Shown here: in pieces, positions 1-11,206 of the stretch
How the letters are laid out: each line of letters begins with the position of its first letter
Position numbering within the stretch: position 1 is the stretch's first letter
DNA from: Tribonema minus
Taxonomy: Eukaryota; Sar; Xanthophyceae; Tribonematales; Tribonemataceae
Assembly (NCBI GenBank): GCA_017506865.1
Contig: JAFCMP010000024.1
Coordinates: 434,001-498,000, forward strand
Length of the DNA stretch: 64,000 bases
Direction of reading: 5' to 3'
Translations under genes and position numbers: made by a program
The notes under the pieces: model-generated
Seen by the model: the letters and a program-made list of their open reading frames with translations, nothing else
The model's database searches: none
Told to the model about the DNA's origin: nothing

Positions 1-215
1 GTCCTCTCGGCAAGCGTCGTACCTGTGCATCACGGCTGCTGCGCAAGGGCGGCAGCGAGAAGGCGCTGCCACTGCATGGCGAAGCACGGCGTTGGCGCAC
101 GCAAGCTGCAACGGTCGCAGCGACATGCGCGCTGCATTGAGAGCAGGGTTACCGCTAGGGTGGAGTGCCCGGCCGCGCGCCTGTGCACCATGGCGGCGGC
201 GGCGGCGAGGGGCAC
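1..215 (-). repeat. Decoy copies of the 3' edge of exon 3 of the left-hand gene
   Basis: The Ala-rich end of exon 3 (CTCGCCGCCGCCGCCATGGT, then CCACAG|GT) is echoed at about 180-215 (CATGGTGCACAG, donor lost) and about 20-70 (GTGATGCACAG|GTACGA, donor kept). These are short and GC-rich, so homology is less certain than in the other arrays. Confidence 0.4.
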
Positions 216-364
216 GAGTGGGTGTCTAGAAAGCATGACAATCACATGTACCTACAATTGGCAGAAGTGTACTTGGGTAATTCGTGCATAAATGGGTTTA
301 CGCAGTTTGACGTTTCGATACATTTGACGCAAGTGCCTCATGGTCCGCGCGGCAAAAGTCTTAC

Positions 365-3300
365 CTGTGGACCATGGCGGCGGCGGCGAGGGGGGCGAGC
401 TGCCGCGTGAGCTCCACGACGCGGCCCTCCAGTCGCTGAACGGTGTCCCTGCGACGCCAGGCAGCGCCGAGCACGCGATGCCGAAGAAAGGGAAGAGGTT
501 AGAAACTTGTACAGCTTGCCATGGCCGGTTACAGCAGTGCTCTCTGCCACAACGTGGCCTCAGTTGAGAAGGTGACGGTATGCGCGCGGCAGTGCGCACA
601 CGCTTCAAGTGTGCAATCAGAAGCTCGGCAGTGCTGTCGTGGAACTGCGGCGGTCCTTTGCCCATGAGGGAGGTGGTGGTTTGCGAGCGCCCGAGGCCTT
701 GCGCTGTAGCCAGGCTGCCTTCATGCACAGCGAGCAGCTGTGCGCTGTGGCGGGGGAGGAGCGTCAGCTGTTGAGCGCTGTGGTGTGCACTTCAACTTCA
801 ACGTGCGCCGAGAGTTGAGCACGGCAGAGCAGCGCGTTGGAGCGCTTGACAGCAGCCTGTGTCCATCTGAGCTCTCAATTACTCACAAGGAACTAAGTAC
901 CAGTGGCTCAATTGCCAATATCACCGACCCCATTGCATTGAAGTTTAAACTCCAATCTCTTGCACTGAGCGTCAACTTGCATATAATAATGGATGCCAGC
1001 TTCCAGGATCATTAACACTCACAGCATGACACCAAATATTTCAACAAATCATTCACCACTACCACAACCTCAACAACTTATAAGACCCGCCAGAACCGCT
1101 GCCAACAGCCCAATGAGAGGACAGATGATCGGCGGTGGAGAACGGGCGAATCTGCGCTCCAGCAGTAACACGTGCTCCCTTACACACAGTAGTGGTATTG
1201 ACACGTCTAGTGGCTCGGACCTGCAATCTGCCAAATAGCTACAGGTGAGCATTGGTGTCAGCGGCTTGAAACTTTGAAACTCCGTCAGACTTAAAAAGTA
1301 TTTTACACGGACCGCATCACCCAAGCCCCAAACCAGCCTCATGCAACCACCGCATAGTGCACAAAAATGCAACGGCCATACGAGCAAGCATCAGAGTTGT
1401 GGACCACTGACTTGAGCTCCTCATTGTCCTCGCGCAGCGCATCGTTGAGCAGCATGGCCTTGGCGAGCCGGCGCTGCATGCCGCGCCCCCAGCGCTGCCG
1501 CTCCGCCTCCTTCTCCGCCGACTGCCGCCGGTGACGCTCCGTCAGCTGCGCAGCGCTCAAACAGAACTTCAATTAAGTGATCGTGCGGTAAGAAGGCTTG
1601 CATTGAATACCAGGGGGGGTGCCACATGCGCAAGTCTCGCTGCTGCAAAAGAGCCTTCTGCTGCTCTGCCTCCTTCTCCGCCGACTGCCGCCGGTGACGC
1701 TCCGTCAGCTGCGCAGCGCTCAGCACGGCGCAAGTTCCGCCAAGCGAATGCGTGTGACGTAGGGCTGCATGGCATACAGGGGAGCCTGCCACATGCGCGA
1801 GCCTCGCTGCCGCAGCAGACCCTTGTGCGCCTGAGCTGCGGTCGTCCGGTCAGTCGTGTGGCGTAACAAAGGCGAGCCGGGGCAAGCGCCACATGAAGTG
1901 GCGCTGCCTGGACAGCGGTGGAACTAGACGCCACATGCTGCAGCTCCGCCGCTGCATCAGCTTCATCGTGCTGACACGCGCGTCGCCGAGGCTGACACAC
2001 CGCTGCACTGTGGTGCATTGCGCTCGCGCTCGCAAGCACCGCGCACAACCGCAACTGCTGGGGTGTCCATTCGCGTCGGGGGCACGACGTTCGCGCGCAC
2101 AAGAAAGCGGATGGATTTCAACAGTTTTGGTGTTCATTCTGAAATAGTTGCATGGAGTATGCAGCACTACATGATGTAAAGCCCCCAGAAAAGCCTGCTG
2201 CAAACACGATCACACGCCAGAATTCAGATATGCCAGAACCAGCCGTGAATTGCAACTAGACCTCAGTTGCCGTGCAAGCATCGATACTGCCTGCGCAGAG
2301 TGCAAGGCGCGGGCGGCCGGCGATGCAGAAGGAAGCGCACCTGCCGCAGCTTCTCCTGCGCCCGGTGACGCTCCTCCGCGACCGCCGCCTCCACCGCCGC
2401 CTGCTGCCCCTCCGCATCGCCGCAGTGCGTATCGTCCGCCGCGCGCCACGCCGCGCCGCGCACCGCCGCCGCCGCCGTGGCGCCGCTTCGCCACTGCGCG
2501 CCCCCGACAGCCGCAGCCACGCCCGCCAAGCCCACGCCCGCTTGCTGCTGCTGTGGGCCCGCTTGCTGCTGCTGCTGCATCTGCGGAGGGCCGATGTGCG
2601 GCTGCGCGCGCGGCAGCGGCAGCGGCGGCGGCGGCGACGCGGGGCGCGCCGCGCGCTCGCAGCGCCTGCGCAGCCTGCGCTCGTGGCAGAGCTCGCCGGC
2701 GAGCGCCAGCAGCCGCAGCTGCAGCGCGCGCACGCACACTAGCAGCTCCGGCCGCAGCTGCTGCGCCGCCGCGGCGTGGAGCCCCAGCGCGCGGCCGCTG
2801 GCGGTGCGCAGCAGCAGCGGCGGCGACTGCGGGCCCGGCGGCGACGCCGCCGCCGCGGGCTGCTGCTCAGCGGCGCCCTCGGCAGCTGTGCTGTCATGCT
2901 TGTCGCCACTGGCGCTGCCGCCGCCACCGCCTTGCAGCTGGTGCGGCGCCGGAGCTTCGATGGACAGCTCTGCAAGGGCGCGTGCACGGCCCTCTTCCGC
3001 CTGCTCCGCCGCCAGCGCGCGCAGGTTCTGCACCATGGCATCCGCTGCCGCCGCCGCCGCTGGCTCACTGCCGCCGGCATCGTCGCCGCCGTAGAGCACG
3101 CCGTCGCCGTCACCGGCATCGCCTCCCGCCCCTGGAGGTGAGAACGCGTCTACCGGCCGCGTCAGCCCCAGTATGTACCTCTCCAGCGCCGGCGGCGCCA
3201 TGCGCGTCCACAAGGGTTGAGCGCCGCTGCTGCTGCCGCTGCTCGCGGCAGCAGCGGCGAGCTGCGGGTGCACGCGCAGCTGCGACAGCGGCGCAGCGGC

Positions 3301-5610
3301 GACGGCGGCGACCGCCGGGCGCGCGCGCAGCGCCGCCAGCGTCTCCCACGGGAACAGCGCGTACGCCGTCTGCAGCAGGCGCGTGCTCAGCGCCAGCAGC
3401 GGCGGCGCGGGCGCGCGCAGCAGGCGCGCGGCGACGGCGGGGTTGCGCGACGCGCGGCACGCTGTCGCGGCGATGCGGACGATGCGCCGCTGCTGCTGCT
3501 GCTGCTGCTGCTGAGAGTGCTCGGCGGCGGCGCTGTCGGCAACAGCCGTGGCGGCAGCAGCGGCGCCGCCGCCGGCCGCGGCAGAGTGCACCGCGATGCC
3601 CACGACTTCGTCACAGAGGCAGATGGCGCCGAACCGCGTGTTGAAGGCTCCGTGTAGACTGCTGATGGCGACGTCAGCATCGGTGCTGCCCAGCCACTCG
3701 CACTCGCGCATGTTGGTCAGCAGCTGTAGCCCCACTAGCGCGGGCAGCGGTGGTGACGAGACTGCCAAGGCAGATGCCGCATCGCCTGAGGTTGTGCTCA
3801 GCTTTGCATCCATGCTGCCAAGCTCCAGCGTTGCGCTCGCGCTCTCTGCACGCCCAGGCTGCTGCTGCTGCCGCTGCTGCGCTGAGACTCCTGCAGACTG
3901 CAACACATCCACGGAAGTGACGGTCTCGGGCGGCTGCCCGCGCGCACCAGCAGCAAATGCTGCCCGTATCGCCACCAGACACTCCCCGCCCTGCACGTCG
4001 AGCTCGACGACGTGCATGCGCGCGCCATCGCCGCCGCCGTCACCGCCGCCGCCGCCGCGCGGCGGCCGCGCGCCCAGCCATGTGAGAGGCTCCATGCCGC
4101 CGCCGCCGCCGCCAGGCGTTGCAGACCACAGTCGCACGCCCATTACCATCCCGTCGCGCACCCACGCGTCCGCGCGCGCCACGCAGCAGCCCAGCGGCAG
4201 CGTGCAGTGCTCCACCGTCGCTTCCGCCGCCGCCGCCGCCTCCGCGCCCGCGTCACCGCCGCAGCCCACGCGTGCCGGGACGGGGCCCAGCGTGTAGTGC
4301 GCGCCGCCGCCGCCGCCGCTGCGTGCGCAGGGAGGAGTGCCCTCCGCCGCGGCGCGCAGCGCGCCCGTCAGCGCCGCCAGCACCGCCGGGTGGACGCGGC
4401 CTGCTGCGTCCACGACGCCGGCGGCAGCGGCAGAGGGCGGTGCCTGCTGAGCGCTGCATGCCGCCAGGGCCGTGCACAGGCCCGCCGTGAGAGGCGCCAC
4501 GCGCTCCGGCAGTGCCGCCGCGCAGTGCGGCAGCGCCGACAGCAGGCAGCGGAGGCACAGCGCTAGCGCCGCGGGGGACAGGGGCGACGCCGCCGCCGCT
4601 GGCGCGGCGTCCGCGGCGGACGCGGTGGCGGTCGGCGACAGCCACGGCACATGCTGCCGCACGGGCGCGCTGGCGCACAGCGCGTCCAGCAGCGCGTCGA
4701 GCACTGCGCTGCTGTTGTTGAGCATCGCTGCAGGATGGCCGCCGCCGCCGTCGACGATGGGGGTGGCGGCGTCGCCGCCGGGGGCGCGAGCGCACTCGTC
4801 GTCGCAGTGCAGCAGCACGACGCTCAGCAACAGGAGGGTGGACTCCAGCGGAGTCGAGGGCAGCGGCAGGCCGGGCGCTGCTGCCGCGGCGGCTGCGGCG
4901 TGGGCGTCTCCTGCCGGCGAGTCGCCAGGGAAGAAGTGCTGGTCCGGCGCGGTGTGCGCCGAGTGCCCCAGCAGCGCGTCGAAGTGATGGTGCGGCTGCT
5001 GCTGCACGCAGCTCCTGATGAGGTCCGCGAAGGCCGTGGCGAAGTGGTGCGGGCACTCCTGCGACAGCGTCAGCAGCATCCTCACGCCGGGATCCTCCTG
5101 CGCCGCGGCCACCTGCAGCGGGTTCGCCGCGATGGCGCGCACCAGCTGGAAAGCGCAGGCCGGCACCAACGCAAGCGCCGTCCTGAAGAAGTCAAGCAGC
5201 ACGGCCTGCAGCTCATACAGCCGGGTGTGTGCCATGCTCGCAGCCAGAGCAACCCAGGGCGCCAGCAGCCTGCCAGCGATGCGAGGGTTCGAGCACCAGT
5301 GAGATGCATTGCGCAGCACCCTGTTGCTCGAGCGCCCATCATCGTTCCTGGATTGAACATCCTCGTCCCATTCGTCGTTGAGAGGCAGCAGCACTGCTAG
5401 ATAGGTCAGCAGCGCGCACGCCTGCTCGTCCGCCATGCATCCCTGCTGCCTGGCCTTGACCTCGTGAAGCGTGCCCCCCAGCAGAGAGAACGCTGCGCCA
5501 TCGTCGTCCTCCCTTTTGTCCCAAAGCAACGTGGCCACGTCCTTCTGGGGGACGCCCGATAAGACAGTACGAAGGAGGGCATCCCTCAAAGGTGCCAGTG
5601 ATTCGGCCAT
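365..5610 (-). CDS. Large unrecognised protein, helical/beta N-terminal part plus coiled-coil C-terminal part (5' partial gene, three exons seen)
   Basis: Exons on the minus strand are 5610-2341 (1090 codons, ATG at 5610), 1545-1382 and 448-365; the gene continues past the left edge. Junctions fit in frame: donor CAG|GTGCGC at 2340, acceptor GCGCAG before 1545, donor TC|GTATGG at 1381, acceptor GTCGCAG before 448, donor ACAG|GTAAGA at 364. I do not recognise the family. Residues about 1-230 are Leu/Ala-rich and helical, armadillo-like in feel. Residues about 480-675 have an alternating hydrophobic, beta-rich pattern that could be a SPRY- or lectin-like fold, which is a guess. A run of eight Gln lies near residue 705. 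Low-complexity Ala/Gly stretches follow. The end of exon 1 and exons 2-3 are charged and heptad-like (ERHRAQEKLRQ, LTERHRRQSAEKEAERQR, DTVQRLEGRVVELTRQL), so a coiled coil is likely. Exon 1 is secure; the two small exons rest on phase, splice sites and coiled-coil continuity. Confidence 0.68.
1639..1725 (-). repeat. Decoy copy of the 5' edge of exon 2 of the left-hand gene
   Basis: About 40 bases starting with the acceptor and CTGACGGAGCGTCACCGG are repeated almost exactly from exon 2 (1505-1545) at about 1685-1725, 180 bp further upstream in the transcript. Beyond that the copy diverges into QQKALLQQRD-like coding. A further decayed relative of that region lies near 1790-1830. Exon 2 at 1382-1545 is preferred because it continues in frame to the next exon. 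Confidence 0.6.
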
Positions 5611-6073
5611 AGACTAGGTTGCAACCTGCGGCAGCTGGATCCTTTGGCTGCTGCAGCCGCGTGAGGCCCCTGCGCTCATTATTTGCTGCTGCTGCAAGCG
5701 TTCATCCGTCCAGCTTCAGCAAGTGTTCATCCTCAGAGGCTCAAACACCAAACCTGGGACTTCAACAAGAAAATACGAACTTCAAGCCTCCCCCTCGCGC
5801 AGTAGGCAGCCCCCCATGCCTGCCAGTGACAGCAGCGCGCTTATGTCCGACAGTGGCACACCCCGCGCCAGCCGCAAGCGCACGGCTGCTGAGCGCACGC
5901 CGGGCTCGGCGGCGGAACCCCCCGCTGCACGCCCCGCGCGCGGGCTGCCCCAAGGTCAGTCCGCCGCCGACCGCTTCCTCTCCACCTCGACGGCCCAGCC
6001 GCCGGCATCGGAGGGAGGCGGCGGCGCCTCGGGCCTGTAAGCCGCCGGTGCGGCGCTCCCCTCATCCACCGTA
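5611..6073. other. Divergent spacer: promoter side of the left-hand gene and 5' leader of the LINE
   Basis: The minus-strand gene starts at 5610 and the LINE ORF starts at 6074 on the plus strand. A 105-codon plus-strand frame at 5723-6040 (Ser/Pro/Arg-rich) could be a leader ORF of the element or chance in GC-rich DNA. I see no TATA-like box. The 5' end of the element cannot be placed. Confidence 0.4.
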
Positions 6074-9000
6074 ATGATGTCTGACTCTACTTCAGGGGGA
6101 GCCGCACCGGCGGCCATTGCGGCAGCTGCTGCTGCAGCAGCGGCTGCCGCGGCGGGCATAGACCCTGCGCAGCCTGAGGCAGTGCAGGCGCCCGCTCAGC
6201 CTGCAACAGCTGCCATCTATCCGCGCTGCCCTTTATATGACACTGGCTGCCTCTTTCGGGTGCCAGTGCCCAAACCGCGCCTCCGCCGGAACGGGGAGGC
6301 GAACACGCTCACGGCGCAGACGTCGGCGTCGCTGGCGCTGGCGCGCCGCATCGCCACGACGCTGGCGGATCACCAGCGCCGCGAGCATCCGAATGTGCCT
6401 GCCGACTTTCTCGCGCGTATGCAGGCGGTCGACGATGAGTGTTTGACTCTCCACCGAGCCGGCGCGGGCACCTACTACGCCGTGGAACCCGAGCTGCTAC
6501 TCTGCGCATGCGCCTCGTGCGGCGAGCCAGGGTGCGTGCGCACGAAATTGCACCAGCGCGACCACCTGTACAAGTCCCGGGGGGCGGCCGCAACGCAGCG
6601 GCCACACGGGCCCCGCGTCGCGCCTCTGCCCCCCATCCTCCCCCTCTCTACAGCCAGCGGCGGCGCGCGCGGCCCCGGCGCCCGCGCAGCTGCCGCTGTG
6701 GCTGCGGCAGGGCCAACATGGCGCAGCGCGCTTCCGCTCTGGACGCTGGCGCCGCTCTCGCCCGCGCGCGCAGCGCTTGACGACCTCTCCTTTGACTATG
6801 TTCTGCAGCAGCAACTGGTGGTCGGCCGCCGCATTCGCCTGGAGCACCGCTCGGACTTCACAGCCGCCTTGACGGCCACGCTGGCGGGCCTCCGGGAAGC
6901 GCAGACGGCGGTAGCGCAGGCACACGGGGTTGAGGCAGCGGCACAGGCGTCCGCCACAGCCGGTGCATGGTGCAAGCTGCTGCATCTGCTGCCGTGCCTG
7001 CTGCTTGTACCCGACGGCTCCCTGCCGCGGGCGCACCGTTTTGCGGCCTTCGTGGCAGGCGACCTGGACCTGCTCACGCGCACAGCGCTGGCCTTCTGCC
7101 GCCGCGGCGCCGCCCGTGCGTGCACGCGCCGCGCTAGGTCTATGACGGAGGCGGCGGCGGCAGTGCGGGAACGCGCGGCGGCGACGGCGCGGCAGCCGGG
7201 CGGCGTCGGGCGCGCCGCGCGGCTGCTGGCGGAGGGTGCTGACACATCTGCCCCCCGCGACTCTGCTACCTTGCATAAACTGCAGGCTAAACACCCAGCT
7301 GGCGATGCGTCTGCGAAGCTGGATGCCGCGGCATCGCGGGCGCGCAGCTTGGTGGCGGCGGCGGCGCTGGCGGCGCCGGCACCACTCAACTGCGCTTCAT
7401 TCACGGCGGACGGGCTACGCGAGGCCATCCTCGCCGCCAACCCTGGCTCGGCCGCCGGTCCCTCTGGGCTGCGCAACTCCCACCTCCAGCAGTGCGTCCG
7501 GCACACGGCGCACACGTCGGGGCGCACGGTTGACTGGCTCCTTGAGCTGCTGGCGTGGCTGGGTACCGCGGTGTACTCCACCCCCGCCGCGCTGCCCGCC
7601 CCCTTTTGGCGCCTTCACGCGGCCGCGCGCCTCAGCGCTGTGGGCGAGAAGGCGCGCCCCATCGCGTGCGGCGACACCATCCGCCGCCTGTTCGCCCGCA
7701 CCTTCTGCACGGACACCCGGGACCGCGTCTCCGCGCTGCTGGAACCAATTGGCCAGTTTGGGGTCGGCGCGCGGGGGGGCGCAGAGAGAGTGGCGCTCAT
7801 GGCGCAGCTCACGCATGAGTGCGGCGGCGTGCTCCTTGCCATTGACGGCAGTAATGCCTTCAACGCGCTGTCGCGCTCGGCAGTCCTCACCGCGGTGGCC
7901 GAGCATCTGCCTGGCCTGTACGGCTACGTCGAGCACATCTACGGCCCCGGCCGGGCCCCTTGGCTACAATTTGGCCTAGATGGGCACGCCGACGCCGCCA
8001 TCATCCTCTCCCAACAGGGCGTGCAGCAGGGCGACCCATTGGGGCCGCTGCTGTTCGCGCTGGCACTGCGCGGCACCATGGTGGCTGCCCGCGCCAAGTT
8101 CCCGCAACTGGCGCTTCCGGGCTACCTCGATGACCTCACCATCATGACGCCCAGCTGTGACGCGCCGGTGCTCGACCACGTTGGCCGCGCGTTCTGCTTC
8201 ATACAACAGGCGCTGAGCGAGCTCAACATTCAGGTCAACGTCACGAAATGCGCGGCGGTGGTGCCGGCCTCAGGCGGCGCCCGCGAGCGCGCCGCCGCCG
8301 TCTTTGCCGCCGCCAATGTCCCCGTACCAGTATGTGACGACGGCATCACGCTGATGGGGGTGCCGGTCGGCACCGAGGGCTTCGTGCGCGCGCAAGTGGC
8401 GGCGACCCTTCGTGCCCCCGGCACCGACCGCCTGGTTGCGGAGCTTGTGCAGATGGAGGATGTGCAGGCTGCCTTCTCCATTCTGCGTCTTGCCGTCCCC
8501 GCCCGCGCAGGGCATGTCTCGCGCAATACAGCGCCATCCCTCACGCACGAGGAGCTACGGCGCTTCGACGCCATCACGCTAGCGGCCGTGGCCGCGCTGG
8601 CGCAGGAGCCATCGGCGGGTCTTACGCCGCCGGCCCACCAGCGCGCGCCGGCGGCGGGTGACGATTGCCGCGGCCCGCCGGCGGTTTCGGCGGCGGCGGC
8701 GCCGCCCTCTCTGTGGGCGGCGGCAGTGGCATGGGTACGCGGCGCCGACTGGGGTGGCGAGGCCCCAGTGACGCTACCAGCACATCAGCAGGTACGCGTG
8801 CATCTGCGGCTGGGGAGTGGTGGCTTTGGCGTGCTGGGCGCGGCGCCCCGTGCATGTGCCGCATTTGCTGCACGTTCCCTCGAGTGCATGGGGCCGGCAC
8901 TGGCGGCATTTCCAGTCGCGGCACGCAGCCGCGTCCTAGAGCATGCCCGCTATGGCTTCACCTTCACCCAGATAGCTACCTGCCTGCAGCAGCTGCGCAG

Positions 9001-10300
9001 CGGCAGCGATGAGGCTGCAGCGGCCCTCGCACTGCTCCTGCCCACGGTCTGGTACCAGGACTGGCGCCAGGACGACGGCGCATGGCGGGCGCTGCGCGAT
9101 CTGCTGCAACGGGCAGGCGGAGCTGCGGGGCCGGGCATGCGGACTCGCGCCGGCGCGCGCCGCGCTGCTGCGCCAGCGGTGGCGCGCGAGCCAGGCTCTG
9201 CCCAGGCCCCGCCGGCCGCCGTGCTGCCGCGGCGTCAAGCGGCGCTATCACGGGTGCTAGACGCAGCGCTCGCCGCCACGCAGCTGCGTCGGCTTGAAGC
9301 AGCAAATGCGTTGGAAGCAGTCGCGGCGTGGCGCAGCGGCGCCTCTAAGGGGGCCATGGGTTTCTTGGCGCAATTGCCGAGCACTGACCCAGCGGAGACC
9401 ATGTCCCCGCCGGAATTCCGCGAGACGCTGCGGCGCCACCTGGGCGTGGAGCGCCCCGCCCCCGCTGCGGCGCGGTGCCCCAAGTGCCATAGACCAGTGG
9501 ACTCGGGTGCCCACCTGCGCCGCTGCACACAAGGGCTTAACGTCACGCGACACAACTTGCTCGCAGACGCGCTCTTTCAGCTGCTCAAGCAGGTGGCCCA
9601 CCTCCGCGGTCTCGACCGGGACACCCTTGCCCCCTTCCGCCGCTACGCGGCGCGCCACGGGTTCAACAAGTTCATGGACATCGTCTTTGGCAGCAACCAG
9701 GTCTGCCTTCCAGTCCCTAAAGTGCAGCCGAGCGCCGACGCGGTAGCAGCAGGCCGGTGCACTAAACTGCGCGGCGGCTTTGAAGTAGCTTGTTGCATAG
9801 ACGTCACCATACGTGACAGCTCATGCCCCTCCCGCCTCCGTCAGGCTCAGGGGGGCGCGCGCGATGTGCAGCGCGTGCTTGAATCGGCTTCGCAGGAAAA
9901 GATAGACACATACGTAGTCTCAGGGGCCCTGGACCCCACTACACACACCCTATTTTCCGCAGCCTTTGACCACTTCGGCGCTATGTCACGCGACACCCAA
10001 GCGCTGCTACACGCACTCGCCGAGCAGAGCTCGCAGGGCAGCTACAATCTCGCGCAGCGCGTTGCCTTCTGGCGCCGCCGCACCTCCCTCGCGCTACAGC
10101 GCGCGCTCACACGTGTCGTGATCGACAACTGGAACGCAGTCATTGCCCCTGATGGCGACGTCAGCGCTTACCGCCGCATCGCACTGTTGCAAGTGCCGCG
10201 GCCCTCGCCGGCCAGCGCCGAACCGCCGGCTCCTCCGTAGATTTAGTTATTGCAAGCCCGATTTATCGTGCGCGCAGCCCATGCGGTCCAGGACATAATA
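5640..10300 (+). mobile_element. Full-length-looking non-LTR retrotransposon, R2-like with restriction-like endonuclease
   Basis: One uninterrupted ORF (6074-10240) carries the whole enzyme set of an early-branching LINE: N-terminal zinc finger, reverse transcriptase, CCHC knuckle and C-terminal PD-(D/E)xK-type endonuclease. No apurinic-type endonuclease or separate ORF2 is seen. The element ends are approximate: I could not find a target-site duplication, poly(A) tail or ribosomal RNA target around it. It lies head to head with the gene at 5610. A diverged, broken relative lies at 31593-34205 on the other strand. Confidence 0.85.
6074..10240 (+). CDS. LINE polyprotein: zinc finger, reverse transcriptase, CCHC knuckle, restriction-like endonuclease (1388 aa)
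   Basis: The start is the first of two adjacent ATGs (6074, 6077). Residues 1-45 are Ala-rich. A zinc finger of C2H2 style follows at about 51-105 (CPLYDTGC ... HQRREH), possibly with a second Cys cluster near 145-155 (CACASCGEPGC). The reverse transcriptase spans about 440-760: NPGSAAGPSGLRNSH near 456, the motif A aspartate in LAIDGSNAFN, GVQQGDPLGPLLFAL near 650, and the catalytic YLDD in GYLDDLTIM near 683. A CCHC knuckle (CPKCHRP...HLRRC) lies near 1135. The endonuclease motif SADAV ... CCIDVTI lies at about 1221-1245, as in R2-group elements where the sequence is PD...D. No stop or frameshift interrupts it, so it may be recently active. The protein nicks the target and copies its own RNA there (target-primed reverse transcription), by family knowledge. 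Confidence 0.92.
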   Translation: MMSDSTSGGAAPAAIAAAAAAAAAAAAGIDPAQPEAVQAPAQPATAAIYPRCPLYDTGCLFRVPVPKPRLRRNGEANTLTAQTSASLALARRIATTLADHQRREHPNVPADFLARMQAVDDECLTLHRAGAGTYYAVEPELLLCACASCGEPGCVRTKLHQRDHLYKSRGAAATQRPHGPRVAPLPPILPLSTASGGARGPGARAAAAVAAAGPTWRSALPLWTLAPLSPARAALDDLSFDYVLQQQLVVGRRIRLEHRSDFTAALTATLAGLREAQTAVAQAHGVEAAAQASATAGAWCKLLHLLPCLLLVPDGSLPRAHRFAAFVAGDLDLLTRTALAFCRRGAARACTRRARSMTEAAAAVRERAAATARQPGGVGRAARLLAEGADTSAPRDSATLHKLQAKHPAGDASAKLDAAASRARSLVAAAALAAPAPLNCASFTADGLREAILAANPGSAAGPSGLRNSHLQQCVRHTAHTSGRTVDWLLELLAWLGTAVYSTPAALPAPFWRLHAAARLSAVGEKARPIACGDTIRRLFARTFCTDTRDRVSALLEPIGQFGVGARGGAERVALMAQLTHECGGVLLAIDGSNAFNALSRSAVLTAVAEHLPGLYGYVEHIYGPGRAPWLQFGLDGHADAAIILSQQGVQQGDPLGPLLFALALRGTMVAARAKFPQLALPGYLDDLTIMTPSCDAPVLDHVGRAFCFIQQALSELNIQVNVTKCAAVVPASGGARERAAAVFAAANVPVPVCDDGITLMGVPVGTEGFVRAQVAATLRAPGTDRLVAELVQMEDVQAAFSILRLAVPARAGHVSRNTAPSLTHEELRRFDAITLAAVAALAQEPSAGLTPPAHQRAPAAGDDCRGPPAVSAAAAPPSLWAAAVAWVRGADWGGEAPVTLPAHQQVRVHLRLGSGGFGVLGAAPRACAAFAARSLECMGPALAAFPVAARSRVLEHARYGFTFTQIATCLQQLRSGSDEAAAALALLLPTVWYQDWRQDDGAWRALRDLLQRAGGAAGPGMRTRAGARRAAAPAVAREPGSAQAPPAAVLPRRQAALSRVLDAALAATQLRRLEAANALEAVAAWRSGASKGAMGFLAQLPSTDPAETMSPPEFRETLRRHLGVERPAPAAARCPKCHRPVDSGAHLRRCTQGLNVTRHNLLADALFQLLKQVAHLRGLDRDTLAPFRRYAARHGFNKFMDIVFGSNQVCLPVPKVQPSADAVAAGRCTKLRGGFEVACCIDVTIRDSSCPSRLRQAQGGARDVQRVLESASQEKIDTYVVSGALDPTTHTLFSAAFDHFGAMSRDTQALLHALAEQSSQGSYNLAQRVAFWRRRTSLALQRALTRVVIDNWNAVIAPDGDVSAYRRIALLQVPRPSPASAEPPAPP

Positions 10301-10319
10301 TACAACTTCAAGTTGAAGT

Positions 10320-10440
10320 CGTGAAAAGTGCGAGTTACGAGTTGCCGTAGACGCAGGGTGGTAATTGCAGGCCTGGTGCACAAGGACTTCGCAGATTTGC
10401 AGTTGCCGAGAGCTCTGGCGCACGAATGCTTCAATTCTCC
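10320..10440 (-). repeat. Inverted copy of a ~115 bp repeat (partner at 11630-11745)
   Basis: Read on the minus strand, 10440-10320 matches 11630-11745 on the plus strand over about 110 bases. The order of blocks is the same in both: gtgctctcggc, then tgcgaag, then acctgcaat/ggcctgcaat, then caccaccctg and tctacggcaa. Several mismatches indicate an old duplication. The pair flanks the MITE symmetrically but lies outside its inverted repeats. Function unknown. Confidence 0.6.
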
Positions 10441-10639
10441 GACCTGCGACAAGAAGGTGGGCAACCCATTGTTGAGGACACCCCTCAGCGCATCACCGGT
10501 GTGAACATGGGCTAGACCGACTCAAGCACTCAGGTATCAGTATGGGCTGCTCTAACCCGGACGCCGCTGCCGTCAGTCTGCTCGGCGACGGTAGCTAGTT
10601 TAGATATCAGATTGTTTCGTGCATTCAAGTTGAGCATTA

Positions 10640-11206
10640 CCGTAAATGCCCGAGTAAACCCCCCCCCCGAGCGGATCTGGAACTTTGCACAGCACGCCCA
10701 TGGGCCTTTACAGGGGGGAGGGGCCTGTACAAGGGGGGGGGGGGCTTAGCTGCTCCATTTTGAATTGCCAGCTAGCAGGGGAGGCGTTTACAAGGGGGGG
10801 GGGGGGCGTTTACTAGGGCCCGGAGGCCGGAGGGGGCGTTTACAAAGGTGCGGGCTCGGTTTTTGACAACATTTTTGTGGTGACCATAGCGACATCTCTG
10901 ATAACGGCAATAGCGGTGCTGGCGAAGCTGCTGCAGCTAAGACAGCTCCTGTCAATCGAGCATTGGTCCCTTGCGACCATCCGTCGGCAGTAGAGAAGCA
11001 CTCAACGAAATTGAGTTGAGCTCAAGTTCAGCTTGAAGTTCGTAATTCGTTATTTTATGGCTTGCAGCCATTTTGGTTGCTAGGGGGCGTTTACAAGGGG
11101 GGGGTAGGCGTTGTTGCCCACTTTGCCCTGGCAAGCACGCCCATGGGCGTTTACGAGGGGGGGGGGGCTTGTACATGGGGGGGGGCGTTTACTCGGGCAT
11201 TTCTGG
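10640..11206. mobile_element. MITE-like element 1, TA-flanked terminal inverted repeats
   Basis: The left end CCGTAAATGCCCGAGTAAAC (10640-10659) is matched in inverse at 11187-11206, with three mismatches or fewer. Both ends are bordered by TA (10638-10639 and 11207-11208), as expected for Tc1/mariner or pogo-type target duplication. The inside has no coding capacity. It is built from repeated GGCGTTTACAAGGGGGG-type blocks and long G-runs. The superfamily assignment is inference from the TA and the CxGTA start. Confidence 0.75.

Noticed and set aside
2250-3644. Long plus-strand ORF (464 codons, Arg/Ala/Pro-rich)
   Set aside because: It is antisense to the large minus-strand exon, with low-complexity composition typical of GC-rich shadow frames.
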